64,000 nucleotides of DNA from Nocardia aobensis NBRC 100429 (GTDB taxonomy: Bacteria; Actinomycetota; Actinomycetes; Mycobacteriales; Mycobacteriaceae): assembly GCF_000308375.1 (NCBI RefSeq), contig NZ_BAFQ01000094.1, positions 62,001 to 126,000 of the forward strand. Reading direction: 5' to 3'. Both the position numbers and the translations under genes were made by a program. Shown here in pieces: positions 15,677-24,255 of this stretch. How positions within the stretch are numbered: position 1 is the stretch's first letter; every line of letters begins with the position of its first letter. The notes below the pieces were generated by a model. It was given only the letters and a program-made list of their open reading frames with translations. It made no database searches and was not told where the DNA came from.

Positions 15677-16696
15677 ATGCGGTTGCGGCGCAGCACGCCC
15701 TACGGTGCCGGAATACGCCGGGTGCGACGAGGCAGAGGCTTTTCCTATGCCGACGAGAACGGCGTCCCGGTCACGGATCCCGAAGTGACACAACGCATCG
15801 ACGCACTGGTGATCCCGCCGGCCTGGCGGAAGGTGTGGATCTGCCCGCATGCCCAGGGCCACATACAAGCGGTCGGGGTGGATGCGGCGGGGCGGCGGCA
15901 ATATCTGTATCACGAACAGTGGCGGCGAGAACGCGACGAAGAGAAGTTCGACCGCATGCTCGAGGCGGCGGCGCAACTGCCGAACCTGCGCGAGCAGGTG
16001 CGCGCCGACCTGGGGCGTTCCGGCTTGGACCGGCGACGCGTGGAGGCGGTGGCGATCGGACTGCTCGACCGCGGCGTCTTCCGTATCGGCGGTGAGGAAT
16101 ACGCCGAGGAGAACGGCACCCGTGGTGTCGCCACCCTGCTGCGCGAACAGGTCCGGGTCTCGGGGGAGGAGATGCGGTTCGACTACCTGGCAAAGGGCGG
16201 AATCCGCCGGCAGGTGCGCATCGTCGACGCCGACCTCGCGCGGGCCGTGCGGTCCCTGCGGCGCAATCGCAGCCCCAGCGGGCGGCTGCTGGTCTACCGC
16301 GAACGCCGGCACTCGAGCGAACTGCACTCCGGCGACATCAACGCCCGGTTCAAAGAGCTGGTCGGAGACGACCACAGCGCGAAGGACTTTCGCACCTGGC
16401 AGGCGACGGTGCTGGCCGCCGCGGGGTTGGCGGCCACCGAATGCCCGAACTCCCAGCGCCGCCGCAACAGCGCCGTGCGGGAGGTGATGACCGAGGTGGC
16501 CGAGGCACTGGGCAATACCCCGACCGTGGCCCGCAACTCCTACGTCGATCCGCGCGTGATCGAGGCGTGGGAGCGGGACCGGACCATCGCGGCGGCTTCG
16601 CAGCGGGCGCGGCGCGCGCCCAGCGAGGACGAGCGCCGAGCCATCGTCGAGCGAGCCGTGCTGCGCCTGCTGCGCTCGACCGCGAACGGAAAGTGA
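15677..16696 (+). CDS. DNA topoisomerase IB, 339 aa
   Basis: A bacterial (poxvirus-like) type IB topoisomerase. The N-terminal clamp contains PAWRKVWICPHAQGHIQAVG and RRQYLYHEQWRR. The catalytic domain has SGRLLVYRERRH, INARFKELVGDDHSAKDFRTWQAT and the active tyrosine in NSYVDPRVIEAW near residue 290. It relaxes supercoils through a 3'-phosphotyrosine intermediate. The ATG at 15677 sits 7 bases after AGGAG; a GTG one codon upstream is an alternative. Its length is normal for the family. Confidence 0.9.
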   Translation: MRLRRSTPYGAGIRRVRRGRGFSYADENGVPVTDPEVTQRIDALVIPPAWRKVWICPHAQGHIQAVGVDAAGRRQYLYHEQWRRERDEEKFDRMLEAAAQLPNLREQVRADLGRSGLDRRRVEAVAIGLLDRGVFRIGGEEYAEENGTRGVATLLREQVRVSGEEMRFDYLAKGGIRRQVRIVDADLARAVRSLRRNRSPSGRLLVYRERRHSSELHSGDINARFKELVGDDHSAKDFRTWQATVLAAAGLAATECPNSQRRRNSAVREVMTEVAEALGNTPTVARNSYVDPRVIEAWERDRTIAAASQRARRAPSEDERRAIVERAVLRLLRSTANGK

Positions 16697-16774
16697 TCGT
16701 CGCACCGCAATCCCGGACCGAGAACAATGTCGGCCGGACAAGTTTGCCCGAGAACGCCGGGGTACTCGGAGCCC

Positions 16775-18118
16775 ATGGCCGAGATCGACAACGCGACCCG
16801 TATCGAGGCCGACTCGGTGACGGGAAACCTGGACCTCATGACCATCGTGGGCACGGCGCACACCGCGCAGTCGAGCTGGGCGCGCACGCCCGCGGCGAGC
16901 CGAGCCGAGGCGCTGCGTGCCGGGGCGGCCGCATTGCGCGAGCACGCCGGCGAACTCGCCGCCACGCTCGAAGCGGAGACCGGCCGCCCCGCCGACTCGG
17001 GGCGAGAAGGGGTGCTCGCCGGCGCCGGCACCCTCGACCAGTACGCCGAGCTGGGGCCGGTCCATCGCGGGCACACACTCCAGGGCAGCTGGGACGCAAC
17101 GGATTTCATGATCGCCCAGCCGCGCGGCGTAGTCGTCGCCCTGACGCCGTGGAACGATCCGGTCGCCGTCGCGGCGGGACTGGTCGGCGCCGCACTGGCG
17201 ACCGGAAATGCGGTGGTGCACAAGCCCAGTGAGCGGTGCCCGCGCACCGGTGCGCTGTTCGGGCAGCTCCTCGAACAGCACTGCCCCGACGGTGTGCTGC
17301 AGACCGTGCGCGGCGACGGCCGGGTGGGTGCGGCACTGGTCGGGCTGCCCGGCGTGGACGTGGTGGCGCACGTCGGCGGCACCGCCACCGGGGGCACCAT
17401 CGCCGTGGCCGGCGCGCGCACCGGGGCCAAGGTGCTGTTGGAGAACGGCGGGAACGATGCGCTGATCGTCGACGCCGACGTGGACCCGGTATGGGCCGCC
17501 GAGCAGGCCGCGCTGGGCGCCTTCGCCAATGCCGGGCAGATCTGTGTGTCCGTGGAACGGATCTACGTCCATCGCGAGGTCGCGGACACGTTCGTGTCGG
17601 CACTGTGTGAACAGGCGCAGCGCTGGAATCTCGATCCGCAGCCGCTGGTGGACGAGCGGCTGCGCACGCAGGTGCACGCCCAGGTGCGGGAGGCGATCTC
17701 GGCCGGCGCGAAAGCGCTGGTGGGCGGCCGGATTCCGGCGGGCCCCGGCACGACGTATCCGGCCACGGTCCTCACCGACTGCCGGCCCGGAATGCGCGTC
17801 ATCCGCGAGGAGACCTTCGGGCCGATCGCCCCCGTCCAGGTGGTCTCGGATTTCGCGACGGGGCTCGATGCCGCGTGCCGTGACGACTACGGCTTGGCGG
17901 CGACGGTACTCACCGGCTCGATGGACCATATGCAGCAGGCGTGGCGCACACTTCCGGTGGGCACGGTGAAGATCAACTCCGTCTTCGGCGGCGCGCCCGG
18001 CGGTGCGGCCCAGCCGCGCGGCACATCGGGCACCGGATTCGGTTACGGCCCCGAACTTCTCGACGAGATGACCACCACCAAGGTGGTGCACATGGAGCCC
18101 GCGCCGCCGCGGCGCTGA
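16775..18118 (+). CDS. Aldehyde dehydrogenase family protein, 447 aa
   Basis: NAD(P)-dependent aldehyde dehydrogenase fold: the cofactor region holds VALTPWNDPVAVAAGLVGAAL and NAVVHKPSERCP, the Rossmann glycine segment is HVGGTATGG, the general base glutamate is in LLENGGNDA and the catalytic cysteine is in FANAGQICVSVERIYV. ETFGPIAPVQVVS closes the domain. The substrate is unclear; succinate-semialdehyde or benzaldehyde-type enzymes are closest in feel. The start is uncertain: 16775 fits the beginning of conserved sequence, 16727 is also in frame. Confidence 0.83.
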   Translation: MAEIDNATRIEADSVTGNLDLMTIVGTAHTAQSSWARTPAASRAEALRAGAAALREHAGELAATLEAETGRPADSGREGVLAGAGTLDQYAELGPVHRGHTLQGSWDATDFMIAQPRGVVVALTPWNDPVAVAAGLVGAALATGNAVVHKPSERCPRTGALFGQLLEQHCPDGVLQTVRGDGRVGAALVGLPGVDVVAHVGGTATGGTIAVAGARTGAKVLLENGGNDALIVDADVDPVWAAEQAALGAFANAGQICVSVERIYVHREVADTFVSALCEQAQRWNLDPQPLVDERLRTQVHAQVREAISAGAKALVGGRIPAGPGTTYPATVLTDCRPGMRVIREETFGPIAPVQVVSDFATGLDAACRDDYGLAATVLTGSMDHMQQAWRTLPVGTVKINSVFGGAPGGAAQPRGTSGTGFGYGPELLDEMTTTKVVHMEPAPPRR

Positions 18119-18139
18119 TCGTTCCCGGCACCCGCGGGG

Positions 18140-18589
18140 TCAGGATTCGGCCTCGTCGAGCACCTCACGCAAGCGGTTCAAGGTGCCCCGCCATCCCCGC
18201 TCCATCGCATTGCGGGCCATCTTCTGCCGCCGATCGCCGATGTCGAAACCGGTCTGGGTCAACAACACTCGCGTCCCGCGTCCCTGCGCCTCGAGCACCC
18301 AGTCGACCACCCACCGGGCCGGGAACTTCGCCCGCAGGTCGATCCACGTATACGTCAGTTGTTCACCCGCGCGGGCCGCGAGCACCTCACACGCGATCTC
18401 CGCGCTCGGCTCGGTCGGGACGGCGAAGATGAAATGCGTGCCCACCACGGGTTCGAGCCCGATCGACCGCATCAGCCAGCGTTCGACCAGATCCGGTTCG
18501 GTCAGTGCCCGCCACAGCAGCGCCGGCGGGTGCGGGAAGAATCCGCCGATCTCCACCGCGGCCGGATCCAATTCCGATTCGTAGGTCAC
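18140..18589 (-). CDS. SRPBCC/AHSA1-like protein, 149 aa
   Basis: A helix-grip START-like domain: an opening strand-helix GGFFPHPPALLWRALTEPDLVERWL, a middle block GTHFIFAVPTEPSAEIACEVLA and a C-terminal helix MERGWRGTLNRLREVLDE. Such proteins bind hydrophobic ligands or act as co-chaperone-like modules. The GTG at 18589 was chosen because recognisable sequence begins there. It converges with the aldehyde dehydrogenase gene (21-base gap). Confidence 0.75.
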   Translation of the reverse strand: MTYESELDPAAVEIGGFFPHPPALLWRALTEPDLVERWLMRSIGLEPVVGTHFIFAVPTEPSAEIACEVLAARAGEQLTYTWIDLRAKFPARWVVDWVLEAQGRGTRVLLTQTGFDIGDRRQKMARNAMERGWRGTLNRLREVLDEAES

Positions 18590-18810
18590 CGGCACACCCC
18601 CGGCCCGAACACATCCATGCCGACGAGCATTCCACTTCGCCGGGCGGCGGAGGCGGAACCGGCCTCCCAGCCTCCAGCCCGAAGGCCGCACGGTGAGCGG
18701 CGGGGCGGCGCCCCATCCCGCCGCTGGAGTTCGAGGCGACCATCGACGACACGAGCGCCGTGTGTCCGCTTTCGCGTCGCGGTGATGCGCGCGGCGTTAC
18801 CGTAGCGATC

Positions 18811-19194
18811 GTGAAGCTGCAGCCGGGTCTGTCGGCGGAATTCAGTGTGGAGGTCGGAGCCGCCGATACCGCGGTCGCCGTGGGTAGCGGTGACGTGGAG
18901 GTGCTCGCCACGCCGCGGGTGGTGGCACTGGCCGAACACGCGACCGTGCTGGCATTGCGGGGCAAGCTGTCGTCGGGGCAGACATCGGTGGGGATCGAGG
19001 TTTCGGTGCGGCACCGGCGGCCGAGCCCGCCGGGAACGGTGCTGACCGTCGCGGCGCGGCTGGCCGAGGTCGACGGTCCGCGGCTGGCATTCCGCGTCGT
19101 CGTGCACGACGGTGATGTGCTCGTGGCCGACGGCACCATCCGGCGCACGATCGTCGACCGCGCATCGTTTCTCGCCCGCGCCGGTGAACGCTGA
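18811..19194 (+). CDS. FlK-like acyl-CoA thioesterase (hot-dog fold), 127 aa
   Basis: The order of elements matches the fluoroacetyl-CoA thioesterase-like family: LQPGLSAEFSVEVGAADTAV, then VLATPRVVALAEHATVLAL with a conserved glutamate in the first long helix, SVGIEVSVRHRRPSPPGTVL with the histidine, and VADGTIRRTIVDRASF at the end. It probably hydrolyses a short acyl-CoA. No strong ribosome site marks the GTG start, so the N-terminus is tentative. Two KstR-type operators follow it, ahead of the next gene. Confidence 0.72.
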   Translation: MKLQPGLSAEFSVEVGAADTAVAVGSGDVEVLATPRVVALAEHATVLALRGKLSSGQTSVGIEVSVRHRRPSPPGTVLTVAARLAEVDGPRLAFRVVVHDGDVLVADGTIRRTIVDRASFLARAGER

Positions 19195-19236
19195 CTCGTC
19201 GCGCGCAGGATCTGCCACCGGATCGCCCGTGCCAAC

Positions 19237-19250
19237 TAGAACATGTTGCC
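19237..19250. promoter_or_regulatory. KstR-like operator, 13 of 14 positions of the pattern
   Basis: TAGAACATGTTGCC fits the KstR pattern TnnAACnnGTTnnA except for the last base. It lies 196 bases before the start codon of the nitronate monooxygenase gene and 43 bases after the thioesterase gene, so it may be a secondary site. Confidence 0.45.
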
Positions 19251-19369
19251 CACGCTGATTGCTGAAAAAGGGTCGATGCCGCCGTCGGCGGTGATGGTGT
19301 GTTACCCCCATCGACCGGCAATTTCGGCGCTTCTCTCGCTTCCTGACCGTTGAGTCACTAGTCTGAATA

Positions 19370-19383
19370 TGAAACGTGTTCTA
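19370..19383. promoter_or_regulatory. KstR-type operator, perfect match
   Basis: TGAAACGTGTTCTA matches every fixed position of the KstR pattern TnnAACnnGTTnnA. It sits 49 bases before the ATG of the nitronate monooxygenase gene. KstR is the TetR repressor of cholesterol and long-chain lipid catabolism in mycolic actinobacteria, released by steroid-CoA ligands. The gene downstream is therefore probably sterol-inducible. Confidence 0.7.
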
Positions 19384-19432
19384 GTGTTGTGGCGAAGTTC
19401 CAGCGCCGGAAGACCAGAGGAGTCACCCCGCC

Positions 19433-20551
19433 ATGCATACCGAGATCTGCGAACGACTGGGCATCGATGTCCCCATCTTCGCTTTCACCCATTGCCGCGA
19501 CGTGGCCGCCGCGGTGAGCAACGCCGGCGGGCTCGGCGTCCTGGGTGCGGTCGGTTTCACCGCCGAGGAGCTGGAGGTCGAACTGGCCTGGCTCGATGAC
19601 CATGTGCACGGCGTGTACGGTGTCGACCTCGTCATCCCGTCCAAGTACGAGGGCAAGGGCATCGACGGCCTGAGCCCGGCGCAGCTGGAAGCCGAACTGG
19701 CCAAACTGGTTCCGCAGGGCCACCGCGATTTCGCCGAGAAGATCCTCGCCGACCACGGCGTCCCGAAACTGCCCGAGGACGAACATCACGAGCAGCTGCT
19801 GGGCTGGACGGCCACCACGGCCGGTCCGCAGGTGGACGTCATCCTGAAGCACCCCAAGGCGAAGCTGGTCGCCAACGCGCTCGGCACCCCGCCCGACGAC
19901 ATCATCAAGAAGGTCCAGGACTCCGGTCGTCTGATCGGCGCACTGTGCGGTTCGGTGAAGCATGCGCTCAATCACAAGCGCGCCGGCCTGGATTTCGTGG
20001 TCTGCCAGGGCACCGAGGGTGGCGGCCACTGCGGTGAGATCTCCTCGCTGGTGCTGTGGCCGCAGGTGATCGACGCGGTGGGCGATCTGCCGGTGCTCGC
20101 CGCCGGCGGTATCGGCAACGGCCGCCAGGTCGCCGCCGCTATGTCGATGGGCGCGGCGGGTGCGTGGACCGGCTCGATCTGGCTGACCGTCGAGGAGGCC
20201 AATGTGCCGCCCGCGCAGATGCAGACCTACATCGACGCCACCAGTCACGACACCGTGCGTTCGCGGGCGTGGACGGGTAAGCCCGCCCGCATGCTGCGCA
20301 ACGACTGGACCGAGGCGTGGGAGCGTCCGGACACCCCGGATCCGCTGGGTATGCCGCTGCAGATGATGGTCGCCCTCGACGGCGTCAAGCGCGGCCACCG
20401 CTATCCCGAGGCGGCCAAGGACGTCAACTTCAACCCCGTCGGCCAGGTCGTCGGCATGATGAACAAGGTCGAGCGGACCTCCGATGTCATGCAGCGCCTG
20501 ATGGAGGAGTACCTCGAGGCCTGTGAGCGGCTGAACAAGCTCAACAGCTGA
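19433..20551 (+). CDS. Nitronate monooxygenase-like flavin oxidoreductase under a KstR-type operator, 372 aa
   Basis: An FMN TIM barrel of the NMO family: ICERLGIDVPIFAFTHCRDV, VSNAGGLGVLGAVGF, the flavin-phosphate and catalytic segment VVCQGTEGGGHCGEISSLVL and VLAAGGIGNGRQVAAAMSMG. A helical insert at about 75-115 distinguishes this mycobacterial-type subgroup from classical nitroalkane oxidases. With a perfect KstR box in its promoter the likely role is in sterol or long-chain acyl catabolism rather than nitronate detoxification; relatives may act as reductases. A 14-bp hairpin terminator follows. Confidence 0.85.
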   Translation: MHTEICERLGIDVPIFAFTHCRDVAAAVSNAGGLGVLGAVGFTAEELEVELAWLDDHVHGVYGVDLVIPSKYEGKGIDGLSPAQLEAELAKLVPQGHRDFAEKILADHGVPKLPEDEHHEQLLGWTATTAGPQVDVILKHPKAKLVANALGTPPDDIIKKVQDSGRLIGALCGSVKHALNHKRAGLDFVVCQGTEGGGHCGEISSLVLWPQVIDAVGDLPVLAAGGIGNGRQVAAAMSMGAAGAWTGSIWLTVEEANVPPAQMQTYIDATSHDTVRSRAWTGKPARMLRNDWTEAWERPDTPDPLGMPLQMMVALDGVKRGHRYPEAAKDVNFNPVGQVVGMMNKVERTSDVMQRLMEEYLEACERLNKLNS

Positions 20552-20557
20552 CAACGC

Positions 20558-20591
20558 CTGTCCGGCAGGGCCGCCGCGCCCTGCCGGACAG
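20558..20591 (+). terminator. Strong hairpin after the nitronate monooxygenase gene
   Basis: Perfect 14-bp arms, CTGTCCGGCAGGGC (20558-20571) and GCCCTGCCGGACAG (20578-20591), enclose a 6-base loop seven bases past the stop codon. A short TTCTGT follows rather than a full T-tract, as is common in actinobacterial terminators. Confidence 0.8.
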
Positions 20592-20834
20592 TTCTGTCCG
20601 GGTATCGAAGCGGATACGGAAGCGGCTGGTGCACTTGCGGTTTGCCGGTGCCGGTTGACACTCTGTATTCGCGATGAGAAGTACATATGATGAACGGCCC
20701 GAATGCGGCCGGCAAGTTGATCAGTACCCCACCGTCCGGATGTTTGCCCGGATTGCGCTCGAAGGCACCGGATTCCGGTCTCGGGCATTCCGCGGTCCCC
20801 GGTGCGCGCCCGACGACACGATCGGGGCGCGGCG

Positions 20835-21611
20835 GTGAAGATATCCTCTCCCGGCATGCGCCGGTTGGTCGCGATAGTGGCGCCCGTCCTCCTCGCCGTC
20901 GTGCTCGCGGTGGTGTACAGCTTCATCGACGAAGGGGGCAAGAAGAACGATCCGAAACCCGATTCCGCTGCCGCCGCGACCTTTTCCGGCAAAGAAGTCA
21001 ACGCGCTGCTGGGGAAACTCGTGGTCGCACCGGAAGCGTCGATGACCGGATACAGCCGTGAACAATTCCCGCACTGGGATCAGAACACTCCCGAGCACGG
21101 ATTCGGCGACAAATACGCCCAGTACGCGAAATGCACCACCCGCGATGTGATGATGCTGCGCGACGCCACCGGCTCGGTGACACTCGATGCCGCGACCTGC
21201 AAACTGAGTCTCGGCAAGGACGGCGGCTGGCGCGACCGCTACGGCGTACTCGACGCCAAGACGGGAAAACTCAAGCCCTACAAATGGATCACCGATCCCG
21301 CCGGAGTCGACGCCGAACATATCGTCCCGCTGGCCGAGGCCTGGCGTTCCGGCGCGCAATCCACCGACACCGATACGCGCCGCAATATCGCCAACGACGC
21401 GATCAATCTGGTCGCCTCCGATCCGTCGGCCAACCGGTCCAAGGGCGATCAGGATGCGGCGAATTATCTGCCGCCCGGCGTGTTCCGCTGCGAGTACGTT
21501 CAGCGCTACATTCGCATCAAGGTAAAATACGGTTTGACCATCGACACGGCGGAACAGACCGCATTGCGCACCGCGGTCGACGACTGCCTCCACCGAGGAG
21601 AGTTCACATAG
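20835..21611 (+). CDS. Exported HNH endonuclease family protein (DUF1524/GmrSD C-terminal-like), 258 aa
   Basis: An uncleaved signal anchor or signal peptide (VAIVAPVLLAVVLAVVYSF) is followed by a cysteine-containing domain with GYSREQFPHWDQ and KCTTRDVMMLRDA, and then the nuclease core GVDAEHIVPLAEAW, NIANDAINLVASDPSANRSKGDQD. This is the HNH arrangement of the DUF1524 family, with the catalytic histidine in AEHIVPL. It probably cuts DNA at the cell surface or outside the cell. Start choice is uncertain (GTG 20835, ATG 20856 or ATG-like 20802), all leave the anchor intact. The stop overlaps the 5' edge of the next small gene. Confidence 0.82.
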   Translation: MKISSPGMRRLVAIVAPVLLAVVLAVVYSFIDEGGKKNDPKPDSAAAATFSGKEVNALLGKLVVAPEASMTGYSREQFPHWDQNTPEHGFGDKYAQYAKCTTRDVMMLRDATGSVTLDAATCKLSLGKDGGWRDRYGVLDAKTGKLKPYKWITDPAGVDAEHIVPLAEAWRSGAQSTDTDTRRNIANDAINLVASDPSANRSKGDQDAANYLPPGVFRCEYVQRYIRIKVKYGLTIDTAEQTALRTAVDDCLHRGEFT

Positions 21612-21646
21612 GCGACATCATCGAAATCACCGGTAAGGCCGCCGTC

Positions 21647-21871
21647 ATGACCGACGAGGAAGGGACGGTGTCCGGCGAACTCGATGTCACCGTCGACGAG
21701 CAGGGCAGGGGACTGGTTCGCTATCGGGATACCGAAACCTGGTATCACATCGGCAATCTCGATGGCGAGCCCGCCCGCACCTGGACCGACGTCGCCGAAC
21801 TCGTCAGCGCGATCGAGGCCGGTCGCGGCAACCGCGACGCCGCGGGGAACGTGATCCCGTTCGAGGCCTGA
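21647..21871 (+). CDS. Small hypothetical protein, at least 74 aa
   Basis: I do not recognise a family. The sequence is acidic and beta-rich (VSGELDVTVDEQGRGLVRYR, then TWYHIGNLDGEPARTWTDVA). From ATG 21647 it makes 74 residues, but protein-like sequence (GDIIEITGKAAV) continues in frame upstream to about 21608. There a GAGGAG is spaced 7 bases before an ATA codon that overlaps the nuclease stop. The real start may therefore be ATA 21608. Context suggests co-expression with the nuclease; an inhibitor or immunity role is conceivable but not shown. Confidence 0.55.
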   Translation: MTDEEGTVSGELDVTVDEQGRGLVRYRDTETWYHIGNLDGEPARTWTDVAELVSAIEAGRGNRDAAGNVIPFEA

Positions 21872-21896
21872 GCGCCGGCATGCGGCGCCGCGTTGC

Positions 21897-22337
21897 TCAG
21901 CGCAGCGATTCCGCGCGCTCCTTGACCGCCGCGGTCATGCCGCCGAAGCCGGAATGCAGTGCCTTGCCGAGCGCCAGCGTCACGACAGGCCGCAGCAGGC
22001 CGCCCAGTTCGAAATGCGACCGGTACCGGGTGCGGCCGTTGTCGAGGGGCGTCACGGTGTGCGAGCGCAGGCTGTGCAGGATCCCCAGCGGCACCGGCTT
22101 CATGCTGTAGCTGAATTCGGTTCCGGGCGTATGGGTCCGAACGTATTCGACCTGCTTGCGCGGCTTCGGCGAGCCGAGCCGCACCTGCATCTCGATCGGA
22201 TCGCCGGGTTCGAGCGTGCTGCGGCATTCGGCGACGAACGGATTCCACTCACCGTAGCTGCCCAGGTCGGTCAGCACCTTCCACACCACCTCGGCGGGTG
22301 CGTCGATCTCTACGGTGTCATCGATCACGAAAGCCAT
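21897..22337 (-). CDS. SRPBCC family protein, 146 aa
   Basis: A polyketide-cyclase/START-like helix-grip domain: VEIDAPAEVVWKVLTDLGSYGEWNPFV at the N-terminus, RTHTPGTEFSYSMKPVPLGI in the middle and GFGGMTAAVKERAESL as the closing helix. It most likely binds a hydrophobic ligand. It is the last gene of a leftward pair below the TetR gene, 49 bases apart, so it may belong to the same regulon. Confidence 0.8.
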   Translation of the reverse strand: MAFVIDDTVEIDAPAEVVWKVLTDLGSYGEWNPFVAECRSTLEPGDPIEMQVRLGSPKPRKQVEYVRTHTPGTEFSYSMKPVPLGILHSLRSHTVTPLDNGRTRYRSHFELGGLLRPVVTLALGKALHSGFGGMTAAVKERAESLR

Positions 22338-22386
22338 GGCGGCAACAATACGGAAACTTGTTCCATCAGCGATACCGCGGGCCCGC

Positions 22387-22971
22387 TCATCGGCCGGCGC
22401 CGGGCTCGGGCAGCGTGAGCGATTGGGTGATCAGCAACCGCGCCGCGCGCGAGACGCGGGCGGTATCGCCGGTGACGAACCGATCCTGCAGCAACCCGCG
22501 CACACCCGAAACGAGCAGGGTGGCGGTCGATTCCGGATCGGCGACGGTGGGATCGAAGCTCTTCAGCACATCGGTGAGGGCGGTGACCAGGACGTGCACG
22601 GCGTCCTCGCCGTAGGAACGGAACGGACTTCCGGGCACCGCGGCCACCCCCATCACCTGCAACAGCACGCGCGTGCTCGATACCCACTCCGTGGTGATGT
22701 TGACGCTGAACGATTCGATGAGACGGCGGCGAAGAGCCGGGAGGTCGGGAACGCCGGCGAACATGCCCGGAATGTCGGGGCGCTGGGTCTCGAGCGCCGC
22801 GATCAGCATCTGCTCCTTGGTTCCGAAATAGTGGATCAACATGCGCGAGCTGGTTCCGAGATACTCCGCCAGCGGACGCAGCGAGAGTTCGGTCAATCCG
22901 TATTCGCCGATGTAGGCGATCACCCCGGCGAGTAGTTCCGCGCGCCGGGCCTGGTCGAGTGGTCGAGGCAC
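22387..22971 (-). CDS. TetR-family transcriptional regulator, 194 aa
   Basis: The N-terminal helix-turn-helix reads [46 protein letters not shown]; the rest is an all-helical ligand domain. It is divergent from a KasA-like ketosynthase gene, and two similar 16-bp palindromes lie between, so it probably represses both itself and the ketosynthase. GTG 22971 leaves both palindromes upstream; an in-frame ATG at 23004 would place one inside the gene. Confidence 0.82.
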   Translation of the reverse strand: MPRPLDQARRAELLAGVIAYIGEYGLTELSLRPLAEYLGTSSRMLIHYFGTKEQMLIAALETQRPDIPGMFAGVPDLPALRRRLIESFSVNITTEWVSSTRVLLQVMGVAAVPGSPFRSYGEDAVHVLVTALTDVLKSFDPTVADPESTATLLVSGVRGLLQDRFVTGDTARVSRAARLLITQSLTLPEPGAGR

Positions 22972-22979
22972 GTGTTGAC

Positions 22980-22995
22980 TGTAGCGGTCGCTACG
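22980..22995. promoter_or_regulatory. TetR operator candidate 1
   Basis: TGTAGCGGTCGCTACG: arms GTAGC and GCTAC around GGTC. It lies 9 bases before the chosen GTG of the TetR gene and shares its pattern with the second site 36 bases away (centre to centre). Confidence 0.6.
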
Positions 22996-23010
22996 GGTAT
23001 CCATATCCGC

Positions 23011-24255
23011 ATGAGTGTAACGACTGCTACACAAACCTCGTGGAATGTCGTCGTCACCGCCATGGCGGCCACCACCTGCCTCGGCCCCGACCTCGACAGC
23101 ACCTGGTCGGCGCTGCTGGCGGGCAAGAGCGGGATCGGGCCGCTCACCGACGAGTTCGTGACTCGCTACGACCTGCCCGTGCGGATCGGCGGGCGGCTGA
23201 CCGAACACCCGGGCGCTCACCTGACCCGCATCGAACAGCGTCGGCACTCCTATGTGCAGCAGTTGGCGCTGGTGCTGGGCCGCCAGGTGTGGTCGCAGGC
23301 GGGGGCGCCGGAGGTCGACGCCGAACGGCTCGCGGTGGCGATCGGCACCGGACTCGGCGGCGGCGACGCCTTCCTCACCGCGGTCGACGCGATGCGCGAG
23401 GGGGGTTATCGCAAGGTGCCGCCGCTGACGGTTCCGATGGTGATGCCGAACGGGCCGGCCGCCCGGGTGGGACTCGAATTCGGCGCGAAGGCAGGTGTTT
23501 ACGCGCCGACCTCGGCGTGTTCCTCGGGTGCCGAAGCGATCGCGCACGCGTGGCGGCTGATCCGCACGGGGGAGGCCGACGTGGTGATCGCCGGTGGCGT
23601 GGAGGGATATATCGAAGCCATCCCGATCGCCAGTTTCGCCATGATGCGGGCGATGAGCACCCGCAACGACGAACCGGGGCTGGCCTCACGGCCTTTCGAC
23701 CGCGACCGCGACGGGTTCGTCTTCGGCGAGGCGGGTGCGCTGCTGGTGCTGGAATCGGAGGAGTTCGCCAGGGCCCGCGGGGCCGCCGTGCACGGCCGGA
23801 TCCTCGGCGCGGGAATCACTTCCGACGGCTACCACATCACCGGTACCGATCCCGACGGCGCGGGCGCCGCCCGGGCGATGCGCAAGGCCATCGACGCCGC
23901 GGATCTGACCGCCGCCGATATCGACCACATCGACGCGCACGCCACCTCGACCCCGATCGGTGACGCCTCGGAAGCCAATGCCATTGCGGCCGTGGCGAAG
24001 CACGCCTCGGTGTACGCGCCGAAATCCGCGCTCGGCCATTCCATCGGTGCGGTGGGCGCGCTCGAGGCCATCCTCACCCTGTGCACACTGCGCGATCAGA
24101 CCGTGCCTCCCACACTGAATTTCGACAATCCGGACCCGGGTGTCGACCTCGACATCGTGCACGGCATCGCACGTCCACAGCGAATCTCACAGGCGCTCAG
24201 CAATTCCTTCGGCTTCGGAGGACACAACGTCACACTCGCATTCGGGCGAGCCTGA
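23011..24255 (+). CDS. KasA/KasB-like beta-ketoacyl-ACP synthase, 414 aa
   Basis: A complete FabF-type condensing enzyme very like mycobacterial Kas[22 protein letters not shown] at the start, the active cysteine in [16 protein letters not shown] (Cys 170), and the two histidines in [13 protein letters not shown] and [11 protein letters not shown]. The residue after the first histidine pair is Ala where KasA has Gly. It should condense malonyl-ACP with acyl-ACP in FAS-II or a related lipid pathway. It stands alone rather than in a fabD-acpM-kasA cluster and is divergent from a TetR gene, so it is a specialised, regulated paralogue. ATG 23011 is needed to keep the first beta strand. Confidence 0.88.
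   Translation: MSVTTATQTSWNVVVTAMAATTCLGPDLDSTWSALLAGKSGIGPLTDEFVTRYDLPVRIGGRLTEHPGAHLTRIEQRRHSYVQQLALVLGRQVWSQAGAPEVDAERLAVAIGTGLGGGDAFLTAVDAMREGGYRKVPPLTVPMVMPNGPAARVGLEFGAKAGVYAPTSACSSGAEAIAHAWRLIRTGEADVVIAGGVEGYIEAIPIASFAMMRAMSTRNDEPGLASRPFDRDRDGFVFGEAGALLVLESEEFARARGAAVHGRILGAGITSDGYHITGTDPDGAGAARAMRKAIDAADLTAADIDHIDAHATSTPIGDASEANAIAAVAKHASVYAPKSALGHSIGAVGALEAILTLCTLRDQTVPPTLNFDNPDPGVDLDIVHGIARPQRISQALSNSFGFGGHNVTLAFGRA
23016..23031. promoter_or_regulatory. TetR operator candidate 2
   Basis: TGTAACGACTGCTACA follows the same imperfect palindrome TGTARCGnnYGCTACR as site 1. It overlaps codons 2-7 of the ketosynthase gene, so that gene may be transcribed without a leader or be blocked by a bound repressor inside the coding start. 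Confidence 0.6.

Noticed and set aside
15644-18091. A very long open frame (about 815 codons) antisense to topoisomerase IB and the aldehyde dehydrogenase
   Set aside because: It is the usual high-GC antisense shadow: His/Arg/Gly-rich, no domain, and fully opposite two clear genes.
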